Shown: one piece after another, positions 38,136-48,092 of the stretch
Layout of the letters: every line of letters starts with the position of its first letter
How positions within the stretch are numbered: position 1 is the first letter of the stretch
Source: an uncultured Pelagibacteraceae bacterium
GTDB lineage: Bacteria; Pseudomonadota; Alphaproteobacteria; Pelagibacterales; Pelagibacteraceae
Direction of reading: 5' to 3'
Length of the DNA stretch: 64,000 bases
Assembly: GCA_902578775.1 (NCBI GenBank)
Contig: CACHEF010000004.1
Location: forward strand, 1 to 64,000
Made by a program: the position numbers and the translations under genes
The notes under the pieces: generated by a model
Seen by the model: only the letters and a program-made list of their open reading frames with translations
Databases searched by the model: none
What the model was told of the DNA's origin: nothing

Positions 38136-38209
38136 GCTCCTGTAGTTAAATGGTATAACAAGTCATTGGTAATGACTAATTCCCTGGTCAGTACAGGGTG
38201 GGAGCACCA
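38136..38209 (+). tRNA. tRNA-Thr (GGT), CCA encoded
   Basis: GCUCCUG UA GUUA AAUGGUA UAAC A AGUCA UUGGUAA UGACU AAUU CCCUG GUCAGUA CAGGG UGGGAGC A CCA. Confidence 0.92.
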
Positions 38210-38929
38210 CTAATTTTTATAGAATATTTTTCTAAAAAAAATTGTAATAGCCAATAATACAAAAAAAGCAATCATTGGAATATAAATTGATGGAGATGTT
38301 AATAAATCAATAACGCTTGGTGCCTCTAGGTTTTTATCAATTATTTCTTCTAGACCACTTCCAATAGAAATTATTAAAAATAACGAGGGTATCATTCCTA
38401 AAAATGTTGACCAAAAAAAATTAATTACTTTAACATCAAAAATACATGGTAATACATTTTGTATCTGAAATGGAATTCCTCCTACAAATCTGTATATCAA
38501 CAAATATATGAATTCAGATTTTTTAAATTTTTCTTCAAGTTTTTTAAATCTATTTAAAAATTTATCTCTTATCATTTCTTTTAAAAAATAATTTGCAAAA
38601 ATGTAAAGTAAAGTTGCTCCAAATGTCATTCCTATAATTGCAAATAACAGACCAAACCATTTACCAAAAATAAATCCAGCAAATAAAGCTAAAGGTGATC
38701 CAAATCCAGCTGCAAAAACCCATAGAGTTGCAAATAAAATAAACATTAAACCTATTAACAATAAATTTGATTGTCTGAGTTGATAGAAGTAATCCCGATT
38801 ATTTTTTATAAACTCGTAGCTAGTAATTTCTTGGAAAGTAAATTTGGTAAATATCAGATATAAAAATAAACTAACTAAAGAAACATAAAATAGGCCAATA
38901 AATAATTTAATTTTTTTAGATTTTACCAT
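38210..38929 (-). CDS. TVP38/TMEM64 (VTT/DedA-like) membrane protein
   Basis: Multi-TM with AAGFGSPLALFAGFIFGKWFGLLFAIIGMTFGATLLYIFANY and YRFVGGIPFQIQNVLPCIF. Confidence 0.85.
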   Translation of the reverse strand: MVKSKKIKLFIGLFYVSLVSLFLYLIFTKFTFQEITSYEFIKNNRDYFYQLRQSNLLLIGLMFILFATLWVFAAGFGSPLALFAGFIFGKWFGLLFAIIGMTFGATLLYIFANYFLKEMIRDKFLNRFKKLEEKFKKSEFIYLLIYRFVGGIPFQIQNVLPCIFDVKVINFFWSTFLGMIPSLFLIISIGSGLEEIIDKNLEAPSVIDLLTSPSIYIPMIAFFVLLAITIFFRKIFYKN

Positions 38930-39021
38930 TTATTCAGATTTTAATAAGAAAATCTTCTATTTGCTATTTATATATTTAGTTACTATAAAGGGCAAAATTT
39001 AACAAACATTTAACAGCATTT

Positions 39022-39177
39022 ATGAAAAGAACTTATCAACCGAAAAAAGGCAAAAGATTAAAAAAACATGGATTTCGATCTAAGATGAAAACTAAAGGGG
39101 GTCGAAAACTTCTGAAAAGAAGACGAGCCAGGGGAAGAAAAAATTTAACTGTTTCATCAACTGTTAAAAAAAAATAA
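39022..39177 (+). CDS. rpmH: 50S ribosomal protein L34
   Basis: [51 protein letters not shown] (51 aa, missed by the ORF-length cutoff); upstream of rnpA. Confidence 0.97.
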   Translation: MKRTYQPKKGKRLKKHGFRSKMKTKGGRKLLKRRRARGRKNLTVSSTVKKK

Positions 39178-39187
39178 TCTGATTTAA

Positions 39188-39529
39188 ATGAAAAGCAAAA
39201 TACTTGCTCTTTCAAAAAGCGAAGACTTTAAAAATCTTTTAAGTCAAAAAAAAATTTCTAACAAATATGTAACTATTTTTTTTGGAAAATTAAGGAATAA
39301 GAATGAAGAGAAACTTAATATAAGCTTTGTAACTAAGAAAAAAATTGGTAATGCAATAAAGAGAAACAAAATTAAACGACGTTTGAGGAATATAGTTAAT
39401 GATGCTGTAAAAAATATTGATTTAAAATTTAATTATTCATATCTTGTTATTGCCAAGCCAACTATGTTAAACAAAGAATATACAATTATAAAAGAAACCT
39501 TATTTAGGGAATTAGAAAGAATACGTTAA
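39188..39529 (+). CDS. rnpA: Ribonuclease P protein component
   Basis: KKKIGNAIKRNKIKRRLRNIVND (RNR motif); between rpmH and yidD. Confidence 0.94.
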   Translation: MKSKILALSKSEDFKNLLSQKKISNKYVTIFFGKLRNKNEEKLNISFVTKKKIGNAIKRNKIKRRLRNIVNDAVKNIDLKFNYSYLVIAKPTMLNKEYTIIKETLFRELERIR

Positions 39530-39780
39530 TGAATATTTTAACAATAATACTTATTAAATTAATAAAAGGTTATCGATATTTACTAAGTCCTTTGCTAGGA
39601 CATTCATGTCGTTATTTACCAACTTGTTCAGAATATAGTATTGAGGCACTAAAAACTTTTGGTTTATTTAGGGGTTTATTTCTTAGTATAAAAAGAATTC
39701 TATCATGTCATCCAATTAAATTTCTTGGAGGTGGAGAAGGTCTAGACCCTGTAATTAAGAAAATGAAGATTAAAAAATAA
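39529..39780 (+). CDS. yidD: Membrane protein insertion efficiency factor YidD
   Basis: LIKGYRYLLSPLLGHSCRYLPTCSEYSIEAL, RILSCHPIKFLGGGEGLDPV. Confidence 0.95.
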   Translation: MNILTIILIKLIKGYRYLLSPLLGHSCRYLPTCSEYSIEALKTFGLFRGLFLSIKRILSCHPIKFLGGGEGLDPVIKKMKIKK

Positions 39781-41462
39781 TGGATACAAAAAATGTAATT
39801 GCAGCAATTTCTTTATCAGCGGCTGTTATAGTTTTATATTCACTATTTTTTGTGCCAGAGCCTGTTCAAAGAACAGAAGATTTATCTGAAAAAAATAAAA
39901 TAGAAAAAAATTCAGATACCCCTAGTTTAGATCAAAAAGAACAATTAGTTAAGATTTCAAGAAATGAAGCAATAATCCAAAATGAGAGAGTAAATTTTGA
40001 AAATAATAATATTAAAGGTTCTATATCTCTTAAAGGTGCAGTAATTGATGACTTAACATTTAAAAAATATAATACAGACTTAGAGAGTAATGAAAACGTA
40101 GTTTTATTAAATCCAAGAAATGTAGAAGATGGATATTTCATAGAAAGTGGATTTGTAACTTCTGATAAAAATATCGATATTCCAAATTCAGACGCTGTAT
40201 GGTCGCTTGAGAGGAATAATAAACTAACTGAACAATCTCCTATAAAATTATCATGGACAAATAAACAAGGAATTACATTTGTGAAAGAGATTTCATTAGA
40301 TAATCAGTTTTTATTTACAGTTAAGCAAAAGATAATCAATTCTACTAACAAAAAATTTGACTTTTATTCATATGGTCAAATAATAAGAAACAAGATCCCT
40401 GAAGGTCTTTCAAATTTTTATATTCTTCATGAAGGATTGCTAGCCGCACTTGATGGAGATCTAATTGAAGAAGACTATGATGATATTCAAGAACAAAAAT
40501 TTAGTAAAAATGCAAAAAAAGGGTGGTTTGGGATTGGGGATAAATACTGGATAAGTTCTATTATTCCTCCAAGAGACAAGGATTTTAAAATTACTTTTGA
40601 TTATAAAGATAAATTTAGAGCAAATTATATTGCAACTGAACCTATTGAGCTTGGTGGTAATTCTACAATTGAAGATAAGATGCAAATTATTATTGCAGCA
40701 AAAAGAGTGGATGTTGTGGATGGTTATGCTGAGCAATTAGATATAGATAAATTTGATTTAGTTATTGATTGGGGTTTTTTATATTTTATTACTAAACCTC
40801 TCTTTTATGGAATTGATTATTTTTTTAAACTATTAGGAAACTATGGATTAGCAATTATAGCTATTACAATTTGTATTAGATTGGCTTTTTTTCCACTTGC
40901 TAATTTTTCATTTAGAAGTATGGCAAAAATGAAAGCTCTTCAGCCTGAAATGGTAAGATTAAAAGAACTACACAAAAATGATAAAATGAAGCTTCAACAA
41001 GAAATGATGGCACTTTATAAAAAAGAAAAAGTTAATCCAATGTCAGGGTGTTTGCCAATTTTAGTTCAAATACCAGTATTTTTTGCATTATACAAAGTTT
41101 TATTCGTAACTATCGAAATGAGACAAATGCCATTTTATGGATGGATACATGATTTAAGTGAGCGTGATCCCACAAGTTTGTTTAATCTATTCGGCCTATT
41201 ACCTTACGACGTTCCATCTTTCTTAGTTATTGGAGCGTGGCCGGTGGCAATGGGAGTTTCAATGTGGATTCAGCAAAAACTAAATCCAGCACCAACTGAC
41301 GCTATGCAGGCTCGGATTTTTCAATTTTTTCCACTTTTCTTAACTGTAATCCTTGCTCCATTCCCTAGTGGATTAGTAATTTATTGGACAGTAAATAATA
41401 TTTTAACTATGGCGCAACAAGTTTTTATAATGAAAAGAACAACAGTTAAAACTGTAACTTAA
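39780..41462 (+). CDS. yidC: Membrane protein insertase YidC
   Basis: 60KD_IMP domain (FPLANFSFRSMAKMKALQPEM, NPMSGCLPILVQIPVFFALYKVL, LVIYWTVNNILTMAQQ). Confidence 0.96.
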   Translation: MDTKNVIAAISLSAAVIVLYSLFFVPEPVQRTEDLSEKNKIEKNSDTPSLDQKEQLVKISRNEAIIQNERVNFENNNIKGSISLKGAVIDDLTFKKYNTDLESNENVVLLNPRNVEDGYFIESGFVTSDKNIDIPNSDAVWSLERNNKLTEQSPIKLSWTNKQGITFVKEISLDNQFLFTVKQKIINSTNKKFDFYSYGQIIRNKIPEGLSNFYILHEGLLAALDGDLIEEDYDDIQEQKFSKNAKKGWFGIGDKYWISSIIPPRDKDFKITFDYKDKFRANYIATEPIELGGNSTIEDKMQIIIAAKRVDVVDGYAEQLDIDKFDLVIDWGFLYFITKPLFYGIDYFFKLLGNYGLAIIAITICIRLAFFPLANFSFRSMAKMKALQPEMVRLKELHKNDKMKLQQEMMALYKKEKVNPMSGCLPILVQIPVFFALYKVLFVTIEMRQMPFYGWIHDLSERDPTSLFNLFGLLPYDVPSFLVIGAWPVAMGVSMWIQQKLNPAPTDAMQARIFQFFPLFLTVILAPFPSGLVIYWTVNNILTMAQQVFIMKRTTVKTVT

Positions 41463-42328
41463 TGTCAAAGATTTCAGAAGAGGAAATTCAAAAAATTTTA
41501 CCAGAAAAAGGCCCATCTTTCGATGAAGTAAAAAATTATTTATATAAATATAACGATGAATTCATTGTTATTAAATGTGGGGGAAGCGTTTTAGTAGATC
41601 CAAAATTATTTAAAATTTTTATTGAAGATGTTGCAATTTTAAAAAAACTTGGTTTTAATCCCATAGTTATCCACGGTGGTGGAAAAAGAATAAACAACAA
41701 ACTAAGTGAACTTAATATTAAAAGTGATTTTATTAATGGACTAAGAGTTACAGATAAAAATACTATAAATATAGTTGAGGATGTATTGATTGAATTTAAT
41801 AAGGAAATTGTCAATGCTTTAAATGATCAATCATGTAAAACAAGAAGAATTACTTCAAAAGAATACAATATAATAACTGTGAAACCTGAAAGTGATGAAT
41901 TAGGTTTCGTAGGTTCTCCCACTCACATTAAAACTAATGTTTTAAAAGAAACCATTCAGGTTAATGAAGTACCCGTCGTTGCGCCATTAGGATTAGATGA
42001 AAATAATCAAACTTTTAATATCAATGCAGATACAGCTGCAGGTGCTATAGCAAAAAAACTTAAAGCTAGAAGATTAATAATAATGAGCGATATTGAGGGT
42101 GTTTTAGATAATGATAATAAATTAATATCTGAAATTAATACTGATAAAGTTAATGAATTAATAAAAAATGAAATAATAGTTGGTGGAATGATACCAAAAA
42201 TTAAAAATTGTTTAGATGTCGCAAATAATGGTGTCAAAGGAGTTGTAATTATTGACGGAAGAAAAAATCATTCAATATTATTTGAATTACTTTCAGACAA
42301 AGGGTCAGGCACGCTAATAAGAAAATGA
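41462..42328 (+). CDS. argB: Acetylglutamate kinase
   Basis: VIKCGGSVLVD, PIVIHGGGKRIN, NINADTAAGAIAKKLKARRLIIMSDIEGVL. Confidence 0.95.
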   Translation: MSKISEEEIQKILPEKGPSFDEVKNYLYKYNDEFIVIKCGGSVLVDPKLFKIFIEDVAILKKLGFNPIVIHGGGKRINNKLSELNIKSDFINGLRVTDKNTINIVEDVLIEFNKEIVNALNDQSCKTRRITSKEYNIITVKPESDELGFVGSPTHIKTNVLKETIQVNEVPVVAPLGLDENNQTFNINADTAAGAIAKKLKARRLIIMSDIEGVLDNDNKLISEINTDKVNELIKNEIIVGGMIPKIKNCLDVANNGVKGVVIIDGRKNHSILFELLSDKGSGTLIRK

Positions 42329-43014
42329 ATATAAAAGAAAAAAAATATCTTTTATTAGATCTTGATGGTGTCTGTTATGGAAAACATAACAACTACTCTT
42401 TAGAGAGAGTATTTGGTCAAGTATCAAAAAAAATGACACAGTTTATTTCAGAAAGACTTAAAATAGATATAGATAAAGCGAAAAAACTTCAAACAAATTA
42501 TTTTTACAAATATAATACAAGCCTTAATGGTTTAATGATACACCATGATATTCCACCACAAGAATTCTTAAAATATGTCCATAATATTGATCTTTCATTT
42601 ATGAAGGAAGATAAAATTATGAGAAATGAACTTGAACAACTAGATATGGAAAAATTTATATTCACAAATGGCAGTGCTGAACATGCAAAAAATATTTTAA
42701 CTCATCTTGGTATATATGATTTATTTGGAAGAGACAAAGTTTTTGATATCCAAGATGCTGGATATATTCCAAAACCAGAAGCAAAAACCTTTGACTTAAT
42801 GGTAAAAAAATTTGGTATTGATCCTAAAGAGACAATCTATATTGAGGATATCGCAAAAAATCTAAGCATTGGGCATGAAAGAGGATGTACAACTGTTTGG
42901 TTAATCAATGATGAACAATTTGGAAAGATAGACTCAGATAAAGATTATATTTCTCATAAAATTGAAAATCTGTCTTTATTTCTAAAAGAAATAAGGTTAT
43001 TAAAAAGCCAGTAA
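42325..43014 (+). CDS. HAD hydrolase, pyrimidine 5'-nucleotidase-like
   Basis: LLDLDGVCYG, IFTNGSAEHAKNIL, PKPEAKTFDLMVKKFGIDPKETIYIEDIAKN. Confidence 0.88.
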   Translation: MNIKEKKYLLLDLDGVCYGKHNNYSLERVFGQVSKKMTQFISERLKIDIDKAKKLQTNYFYKYNTSLNGLMIHHDIPPQEFLKYVHNIDLSFMKEDKIMRNELEQLDMEKFIFTNGSAEHAKNILTHLGIYDLFGRDKVFDIQDAGYIPKPEAKTFDLMVKKFGIDPKETIYIEDIAKNLSIGHERGCTTVWLINDEQFGKIDSDKDYISHKIENLSLFLKEIRLLKSQ

Positions 43015-43017
43015 ATT

Positions 43018-43845
43018 ATGTCTATAGAAAAAATTATAAATGATGCCTGGGAAAATAAAGATCAGATAAATCAAAATTCAGACAAATCACTAAAAGTTGC
43101 CATCAATCAGGTAATAAGTGATTTGGATAGTGGCAAATCTCGTGTTGCTGAAAAAATAAATGATAAATGGATTACGCACCAATATTTAAAGAAAGCAATT
43201 ATGTTAAGTTTCCGAATTTATCCAATGGAAAATTTAAATGGTCCATATAGTAGCTGGTATGATAAATCACATTTATTAAAAGGTAAAACAGCTGGGTGGT
43301 CAAAAGAAGATCATGAAAAAGCTGGTTTCCGAATGGTTCCTAACTCTCCTGTAAGAAAAGGATCTTTCGTTGGTAAGAACGCTGTACTTATGCCATGTTA
43401 TGTAAATATAGGTGCGTATATTGATGAAGGCACAATGATTGACACATTTGCAAGAGCTGGAAGTTGTTGTCAAATTGGAAAGAACTGTCACATATCAGCT
43501 GGTTCAGGTGTTGGAGGTGTTTTAGAACCTGCTCAAGCTTTACCAACGATAATTGAGGACAATGTTTTTTTAGGAGCTATGTCTGAAGTAGTAGAGGGAG
43601 TAATTGTAGGCGAAGGATCCGTTTTAAGTATGGGGATGTATATTGGTCAATCAACAAAAATAGTTGATAGGAAAACTGGAGCAATTTCTTATGGTAAAAT
43701 TCCACCTTATTCTGTAGTAGTTCCTGGTTCGCTACCAGATAAAAACGACTCTTCAAAACCATCTTTATATTGTGCAGTAATTATTAAACAAGTTGATGAA
43801 AAAACAAGATCAAAAACATCAGTAAATGATCTTTTAAGAGAATAA
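43018..43845 (+). CDS. dapD: Tetrahydrodipicolinate N-succinyltransferase
   Basis: Left-handed beta-helix repeats, RMVPNSPVRKGSFVGKNAVLMPCYVNIGAYIDEGTMIDTFA. Confidence 0.96.
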   Translation: MSIEKIINDAWENKDQINQNSDKSLKVAINQVISDLDSGKSRVAEKINDKWITHQYLKKAIMLSFRIYPMENLNGPYSSWYDKSHLLKGKTAGWSKEDHEKAGFRMVPNSPVRKGSFVGKNAVLMPCYVNIGAYIDEGTMIDTFARAGSCCQIGKNCHISAGSGVGGVLEPAQALPTIIEDNVFLGAMSEVVEGVIVGEGSVLSMGMYIGQSTKIVDRKTGAISYGKIPPYSVVVPGSLPDKNDSSKPSLYCAVIIKQVDEKTRSKTSVNDLLRE

Positions 43846-43846
43846 A

Positions 43847-45004
43847 ATGCAAAAAATTAATGAACTTCAATTAGCTAAAGAGCTGATTAGGTTTCCATCT
43901 ATTACTCCAGTTGATGCAGGCGTAATGAAATTTTTAGAAAAAAAATTAAAAAAGTTAGGTTTCAAAACAAAAATATTAGAATTTAAAGAAAAAGGTTTTG
44001 AACCAGTGAAAAATTTATATGCAAGATTAGGGAATAAAGGACCAAATTTTATGTTTGCAGGTCATGTCGATATCGTTCCTCCAGGAAATATAGAAAACTG
44101 GACAATTAATCCATTTAGACCTTCTGTTAAAAAAGGACATTTGATTGGTAGAGGTGCAAATGACATGAAAAGTTCTATTGCAGCCTTTGTTTCTGCCCTA
44201 AGCCTTTTTTTATCAAAAAATAAAAAATTCAATGGATCAATTAGTTTATTAATTACCGGAGACGAAGAAGGTGATGCAGTAAATGGAACAAAAAAAGTAG
44301 TCGAATATCTTAAAAAAAAGAAAGAAAAAATTGATTTCTGTTTAGTGGGTGAACCAACAAATCCAAATAAATTAGGTGAAATGATAAAAATTGGTCGCAG
44401 GGGTAGTTTGACTGGCAACTTAACTGTATTTGGATTACAGGGACACGTAGCATATCCTCAAAGAGCAATTAATCCCTCAACTATAATTGTTAAAATTTTA
44501 AAAGAATTAAAAGAAATTATATTTGATAAAGGTACAAAAAATTTTCAGCCCACAAACTTAGAAGTGACAAAAATAAATATTAATAATGCTGCCGATAATG
44601 TTATTCCAGGAAAAGCTGAAGCAACGTTTAATATAAGATTTAATAATAAACATTCATCGACTTCTATTAAGAAAAGACTCAATAAAATTTTTGTTAAAAT
44701 AAATAAAAAAAATAAATCTAAATTTAAAATTAGCTATAGAGTTTCTGGAGAAGCTTTTTTAACAAAACCTGACAAAACAACATATATGATACAAGATATT
44801 ATAAAAAAAGTTACTAAGATAAAACCAAAATTATCTACAACTGGTGGAACATCAGATTTAAGATTTATAAAAAAAATATCTCCTGGTTTGGAATTTGGTT
44901 TAGTGGGGAAGACTATGCATAAAATTGATGAAGCGGTATCTTTGAAAGATTTAAAAAATTTAAAAAAAATTTATATAAATATTTTGCAAAATTATTTTAA
45001 ATGA
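43847..45004 (+). CDS. dapE: Succinyl-diaminopimelate desuccinylase
   Basis: M20: FAGHVDIVPPG, GRGANDMKSSIAAFVSA, GDEEGDAVNGTKKV. Confidence 0.95.
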   Translation: MQKINELQLAKELIRFPSITPVDAGVMKFLEKKLKKLGFKTKILEFKEKGFEPVKNLYARLGNKGPNFMFAGHVDIVPPGNIENWTINPFRPSVKKGHLIGRGANDMKSSIAAFVSALSLFLSKNKKFNGSISLLITGDEEGDAVNGTKKVVEYLKKKKEKIDFCLVGEPTNPNKLGEMIKIGRRGSLTGNLTVFGLQGHVAYPQRAINPSTIIVKILKELKEIIFDKGTKNFQPTNLEVTKININNAADNVIPGKAEATFNIRFNNKHSSTSIKKRLNKIFVKINKKNKSKFKISYRVSGEAFLTKPDKTTYMIQDIIKKVTKIKPKLSTTGGTSDLRFIKKISPGLEFGLVGKTMHKIDEAVSLKDLKNLKKIYINILQNYFK

Positions 45005-45924
45005 AAACTGCCATCATAAATTCAGATTCTTTTGAAAAACACAACACAGGGGATGGTCATCCTGAACAACCCAAGAGAATAATTGCCATAAAAGAAAAAT
45101 TAAAAAAAAGAAAAGACTTAATTTGGGAAAAACCAAGTAATTTACCTGAAGATATATTGTCTATGACACATTCTAAAGACTATATAGATAATTTAAAAAA
45201 TTCTTTTCCTCAAAAAGGTCTCAAGTTTTTAGATGGCGATACTGTAGTATCGCCTGAAAGTAAAAAAGCTGTCTTTGAAGCAGCAGGTTCAACAATTAAA
45301 GCAATAGACGGTATAGAAAACAATCAATTCCAAAATGCATTTTGTTTGGCGAGACCTCCAGGGCATCATGCAGAAAAAAATAAAGCAATGGGATTTTGTT
45401 GCATTTCAAACGCTGGAGTGGCTACAAACTATTTGATCAGTAAATACAAATATCAAAGAATCGCATGTGTGGATTTTGATGTTCATTGGGGTAACGGTAA
45501 TTATGATGTAATGCGTGATAATAAAAATTCATTATACATTTCTACACATCAATATCCTTTTTATCCTGGAGGAGGAACTGATAAAGATAAAGGTGATTTT
45601 AATAATTCACTAAATATTCCTTTGCCAGCAGGTACAAACTCAGAGCAATACTTTAACGCGTTCGATAGAGTTTTAAAAAGATTAGTTGAATATAAGCCTG
45701 ATTTTCTGTTGTTCTCAGCAGGATTTGATGCTCATAAAGATGATCCATTAGCTCAGTTTCAATTAAACTCAAAAGATTTCTATGAGATAACTAGAAGAAC
45801 TTTATCAGCCACTAATAAATTTACTAATGGTAAAGTTGTTTCTATACTTGAGGGTGGATATGATTTAAATGCTCTAGCTGAAAGCGCTAATGAGCATGTT
45901 AATGCACTAATAGAATTCAATTGA
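45001..45924 (+). CDS. Histone deacetylase-family (class II-like) deacetylase
   Basis: RPPGHHAEKNKAMGFC, DFDVHWGNGN, FSAGFDAHKDDPLA, LEGGYDL; catalytic/zinc residues and Tyr present. Confidence 0.93.
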   Translation: MKTAIINSDSFEKHNTGDGHPEQPKRIIAIKEKLKKRKDLIWEKPSNLPEDILSMTHSKDYIDNLKNSFPQKGLKFLDGDTVVSPESKKAVFEAAGSTIKAIDGIENNQFQNAFCLARPPGHHAEKNKAMGFCCISNAGVATNYLISKYKYQRIACVDFDVHWGNGNYDVMRDNKNSLYISTHQYPFYPGGGTDKDKGDFNNSLNIPLPAGTNSEQYFNAFDRVLKRLVEYKPDFLLFSAGFDAHKDDPLAQFQLNSKDFYEITRRTLSATNKFTNGKVVSILEGGYDLNALAESANEHVNALIEFN

Positions 45925-45954
45925 TTAATATATAGTTCAAGATAAATCACTCTC

Positions 45955-46446
45955 ATGAAATTATATAGAATAAAAAAATCTGCTATTGATAAAAAAGGTA
46001 GGGGTCTTTATGCCACTCAGGATATAAAAGAGGGAACTAAAATAATTGATTATCTAGGTAAACTAATTACAAAGAAACAAACTGAAGAGTCAGATAAATA
46101 CGATAACGGAAAGCCAATTTACTTATTCACTATTAATAAAAGATATGATCTTGATGGAGACTTTTCATGGAATACAGCAGGTTTAATTAATCATTCATGT
46201 GATAATAATTGTGATTATGATGGTAAAGGACTAAAAATTTGGGTTAAAGCAATAAAAGATATCAAAAAAGGAGAGGAGTTTACTTGTGATTACGGTTTTG
46301 GTTTTGATGAGAATTACAAACAATTTCCTTGTAAATGCAAATCTAAAAACTGTTGTGGTTATATTGTAAGGGCAGAATCTAGATGGAGGATCAATAAAAA
46401 ATTTGCAATGAGTAATAAAAAAAAATTAATAAATAACTCTCGCTAA
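45955..46446 (+). CDS. SET domain-containing methyltransferase with post-SET Cys motif
   Basis: GRGLYATQDIKEGTKIIDYLGKLI, LINHSCDNNCDY, GEEFTCDYGFGF, post-SET CKCKSKNCCG. Confidence 0.92.
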   Translation: MKLYRIKKSAIDKKGRGLYATQDIKEGTKIIDYLGKLITKKQTEESDKYDNGKPIYLFTINKRYDLDGDFSWNTAGLINHSCDNNCDYDGKGLKIWVKAIKDIKKGEEFTCDYGFGFDENYKQFPCKCKSKNCCGYIVRAESRWRINKKFAMSNKKKLINNSR

Positions 46447-47166
46447 ATAAAGACCCTCAGGAGGTGCTGGGGGTGCACATAAATTTCTTTTTTTTGAAGT
46501 CATTACATTTATAAATTTTTTTAATGTCCATTTTTCTTCCCCTACATATTTTAAACAACCCACCATTGAGCGAACTTGCTGTTGTAAGAAAGATTGAGAT
46601 TGGAATTCTATTTCAATCTTATTATTTTTGTGCTTTATTTTGACAGATTTCATAGTCTTTATTGGACTTTTTGCTCTACAGCTTGAGGCTCTAAAAGTAG
46701 AAAAATCATGGGTGCCAATTAATTTTTTTGCTGCTTTTTTCATGATTTTTAAATCTAACTTATTCATGATATGCCAACATCTATTTTTATCTAAAACAGG
46801 TTTACTTAAACGATTGATAATTACATACTTGTAAATTCTTATTTTTGCAGAAAATCTTGAATGAAAATCTTGGTCCTTTTTTTTTATTTTAAGTATGGTA
46901 ACAAAATACCTATTTAAAAAAAAATTCATTGACTTTAAAAATTTATCGTAATTTGTAATTTTTTTTTTACACTCAAAATGAGCTGATTGCTCAATTGCAT
47001 GCACACCTGTATCTGTCCTACCTGATCCAGTTAAATTTATTTTCTGCTTTAAAATTTTTGTTAATATTTTTTGAATAAGGCCTTGAATTGTAGAGCCTTT
47101 TTTTTGTATTTGCCAACCTCTAAAATTTGTTCCTTCATACTCAATCAACAGCTGATATTTAAACAT
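46426..47166 (-). CDS. truA: tRNA pseudouridine synthase A
   Basis: LIEYEGTNFRGWQIQ, GSGRTDTGVHAIEQSAHF, QQQVRSMVGCLKYVG. Confidence 0.95.
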   Translation of the reverse strand: MFKYQLLIEYEGTNFRGWQIQKKGSTIQGLIQKILTKILKQKINLTGSGRTDTGVHAIEQSAHFECKKKITNYDKFLKSMNFFLNRYFVTILKIKKKDQDFHSRFSAKIRIYKYVIINRLSKPVLDKNRCWHIMNKLDLKIMKKAAKKLIGTHDFSTFRASSCRAKSPIKTMKSVKIKHKNNKIEIEFQSQSFLQQQVRSMVGCLKYVGEEKWTLKKFINVMTSKKRNLCAPPAPPEGLYLARVIY

Positions 47167-47167
47167 T

Positions 47168-48091
47168 TTATATAATTATTCCTTTTTTAATTCGGGAGCC
47201 AAGCATAAATTCTCCAATGTTTTGAGGCTTTTTTCCTTGTCTTTGAATTTCTTTAATTTTTATTGATTGCTTGTCTCCACAAGCAATTTCCAAATATTCA
47301 GATAAGACCTCACCTGGCTTGCCAATGCTATTTCCAATTTCTGCTTTTAAAATTTTGTACCTTTCTCCTTTATAAACAAAAAAAGCTCCTGGTACTGGAT
47401 ACAGACCATTTATCTTTCCATTTATATTTTTTGCATCATTGTGCCAATTTATCTCGCCCTCTGATTTTTGAATTTTAGGAGCATACGTTGCTTTTAAATG
47501 ATCTTGTTCAATAAAATTTGCTTTATCTTCCAATATTTCATCAATATTATCCAATATTTTTTCAGCAGCTATTAAAGACAATTCATCAGCAGCATCTCTA
47601 GCATTTAAATCAACTTTTAAATTTAATTTATAAGTATAACATACTGGACCTGCATCTAATTGTTCATTAATTTTCATAATGCTGAAACCTATCTCCTTAT
47701 CGAGGTTCATTATTGATCTTTGTATAGGTGCTGCTCCTCTCCATTTTGGCAGTAAAGATGCGTGAATATTTATAAATCCTTTTTTTGTTAAGTTTAAAAA
47801 TTCCTTTGGTATTATTTGGCCATAGGCCACTACAACAGCAAGATCAGCGTTTATCTTTTTAAAATATTCGTATTCTTCTTTATTATTTTTAAGATAATTT
47901 GGTGCTCTGAATTCTAAATTTAAAGTTTCAGCTATACCTTGAATTGGAGACTTATTTATTTTTTGTCCTCTTTTCGATTTTTGAGGTGGTTGAGTATAAA
48001 CATGTGAAATTGGATATCCGTTTTGATATAGAGATTTTAGAATAGGTACAGCAAACATAGGTGTGCCCATAAAAATAATTTTTTTGGCCAT
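47168..48091 (-). CDS. fmt: Methionyl-tRNA formyltransferase
   Basis: FMGTPMFAVPILKSL, INIHASLLPKWRGAAPIQRSI, LDAGPVCY. Confidence 0.96.
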   Translation of the reverse strand: MAKKIIFMGTPMFAVPILKSLYQNGYPISHVYTQPPQKSKRGQKINKSPIQGIAETLNLEFRAPNYLKNNKEEYEYFKKINADLAVVVAYGQIIPKEFLNLTKKGFINIHASLLPKWRGAAPIQRSIMNLDKEIGFSIMKINEQLDAGPVCYTYKLNLKVDLNARDAADELSLIAAEKILDNIDEILEDKANFIEQDHLKATYAPKIQKSEGEINWHNDAKNINGKINGLYPVPGAFFVYKGERYKILKAEIGNSIGKPGEVLSEYLEIACGDKQSIKIKEIQRQGKKPQNIGEFMLGSRIKKGIII

Positions 48092-48092
48092 T

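Noticed and set aside
41462-41470. Absence of engB between yidC and argB as a special loss
   Set aside because: The yidC-engB-argB order is common but not universal, and the window cannot show whether engB is elsewhere; too weak for a finding.
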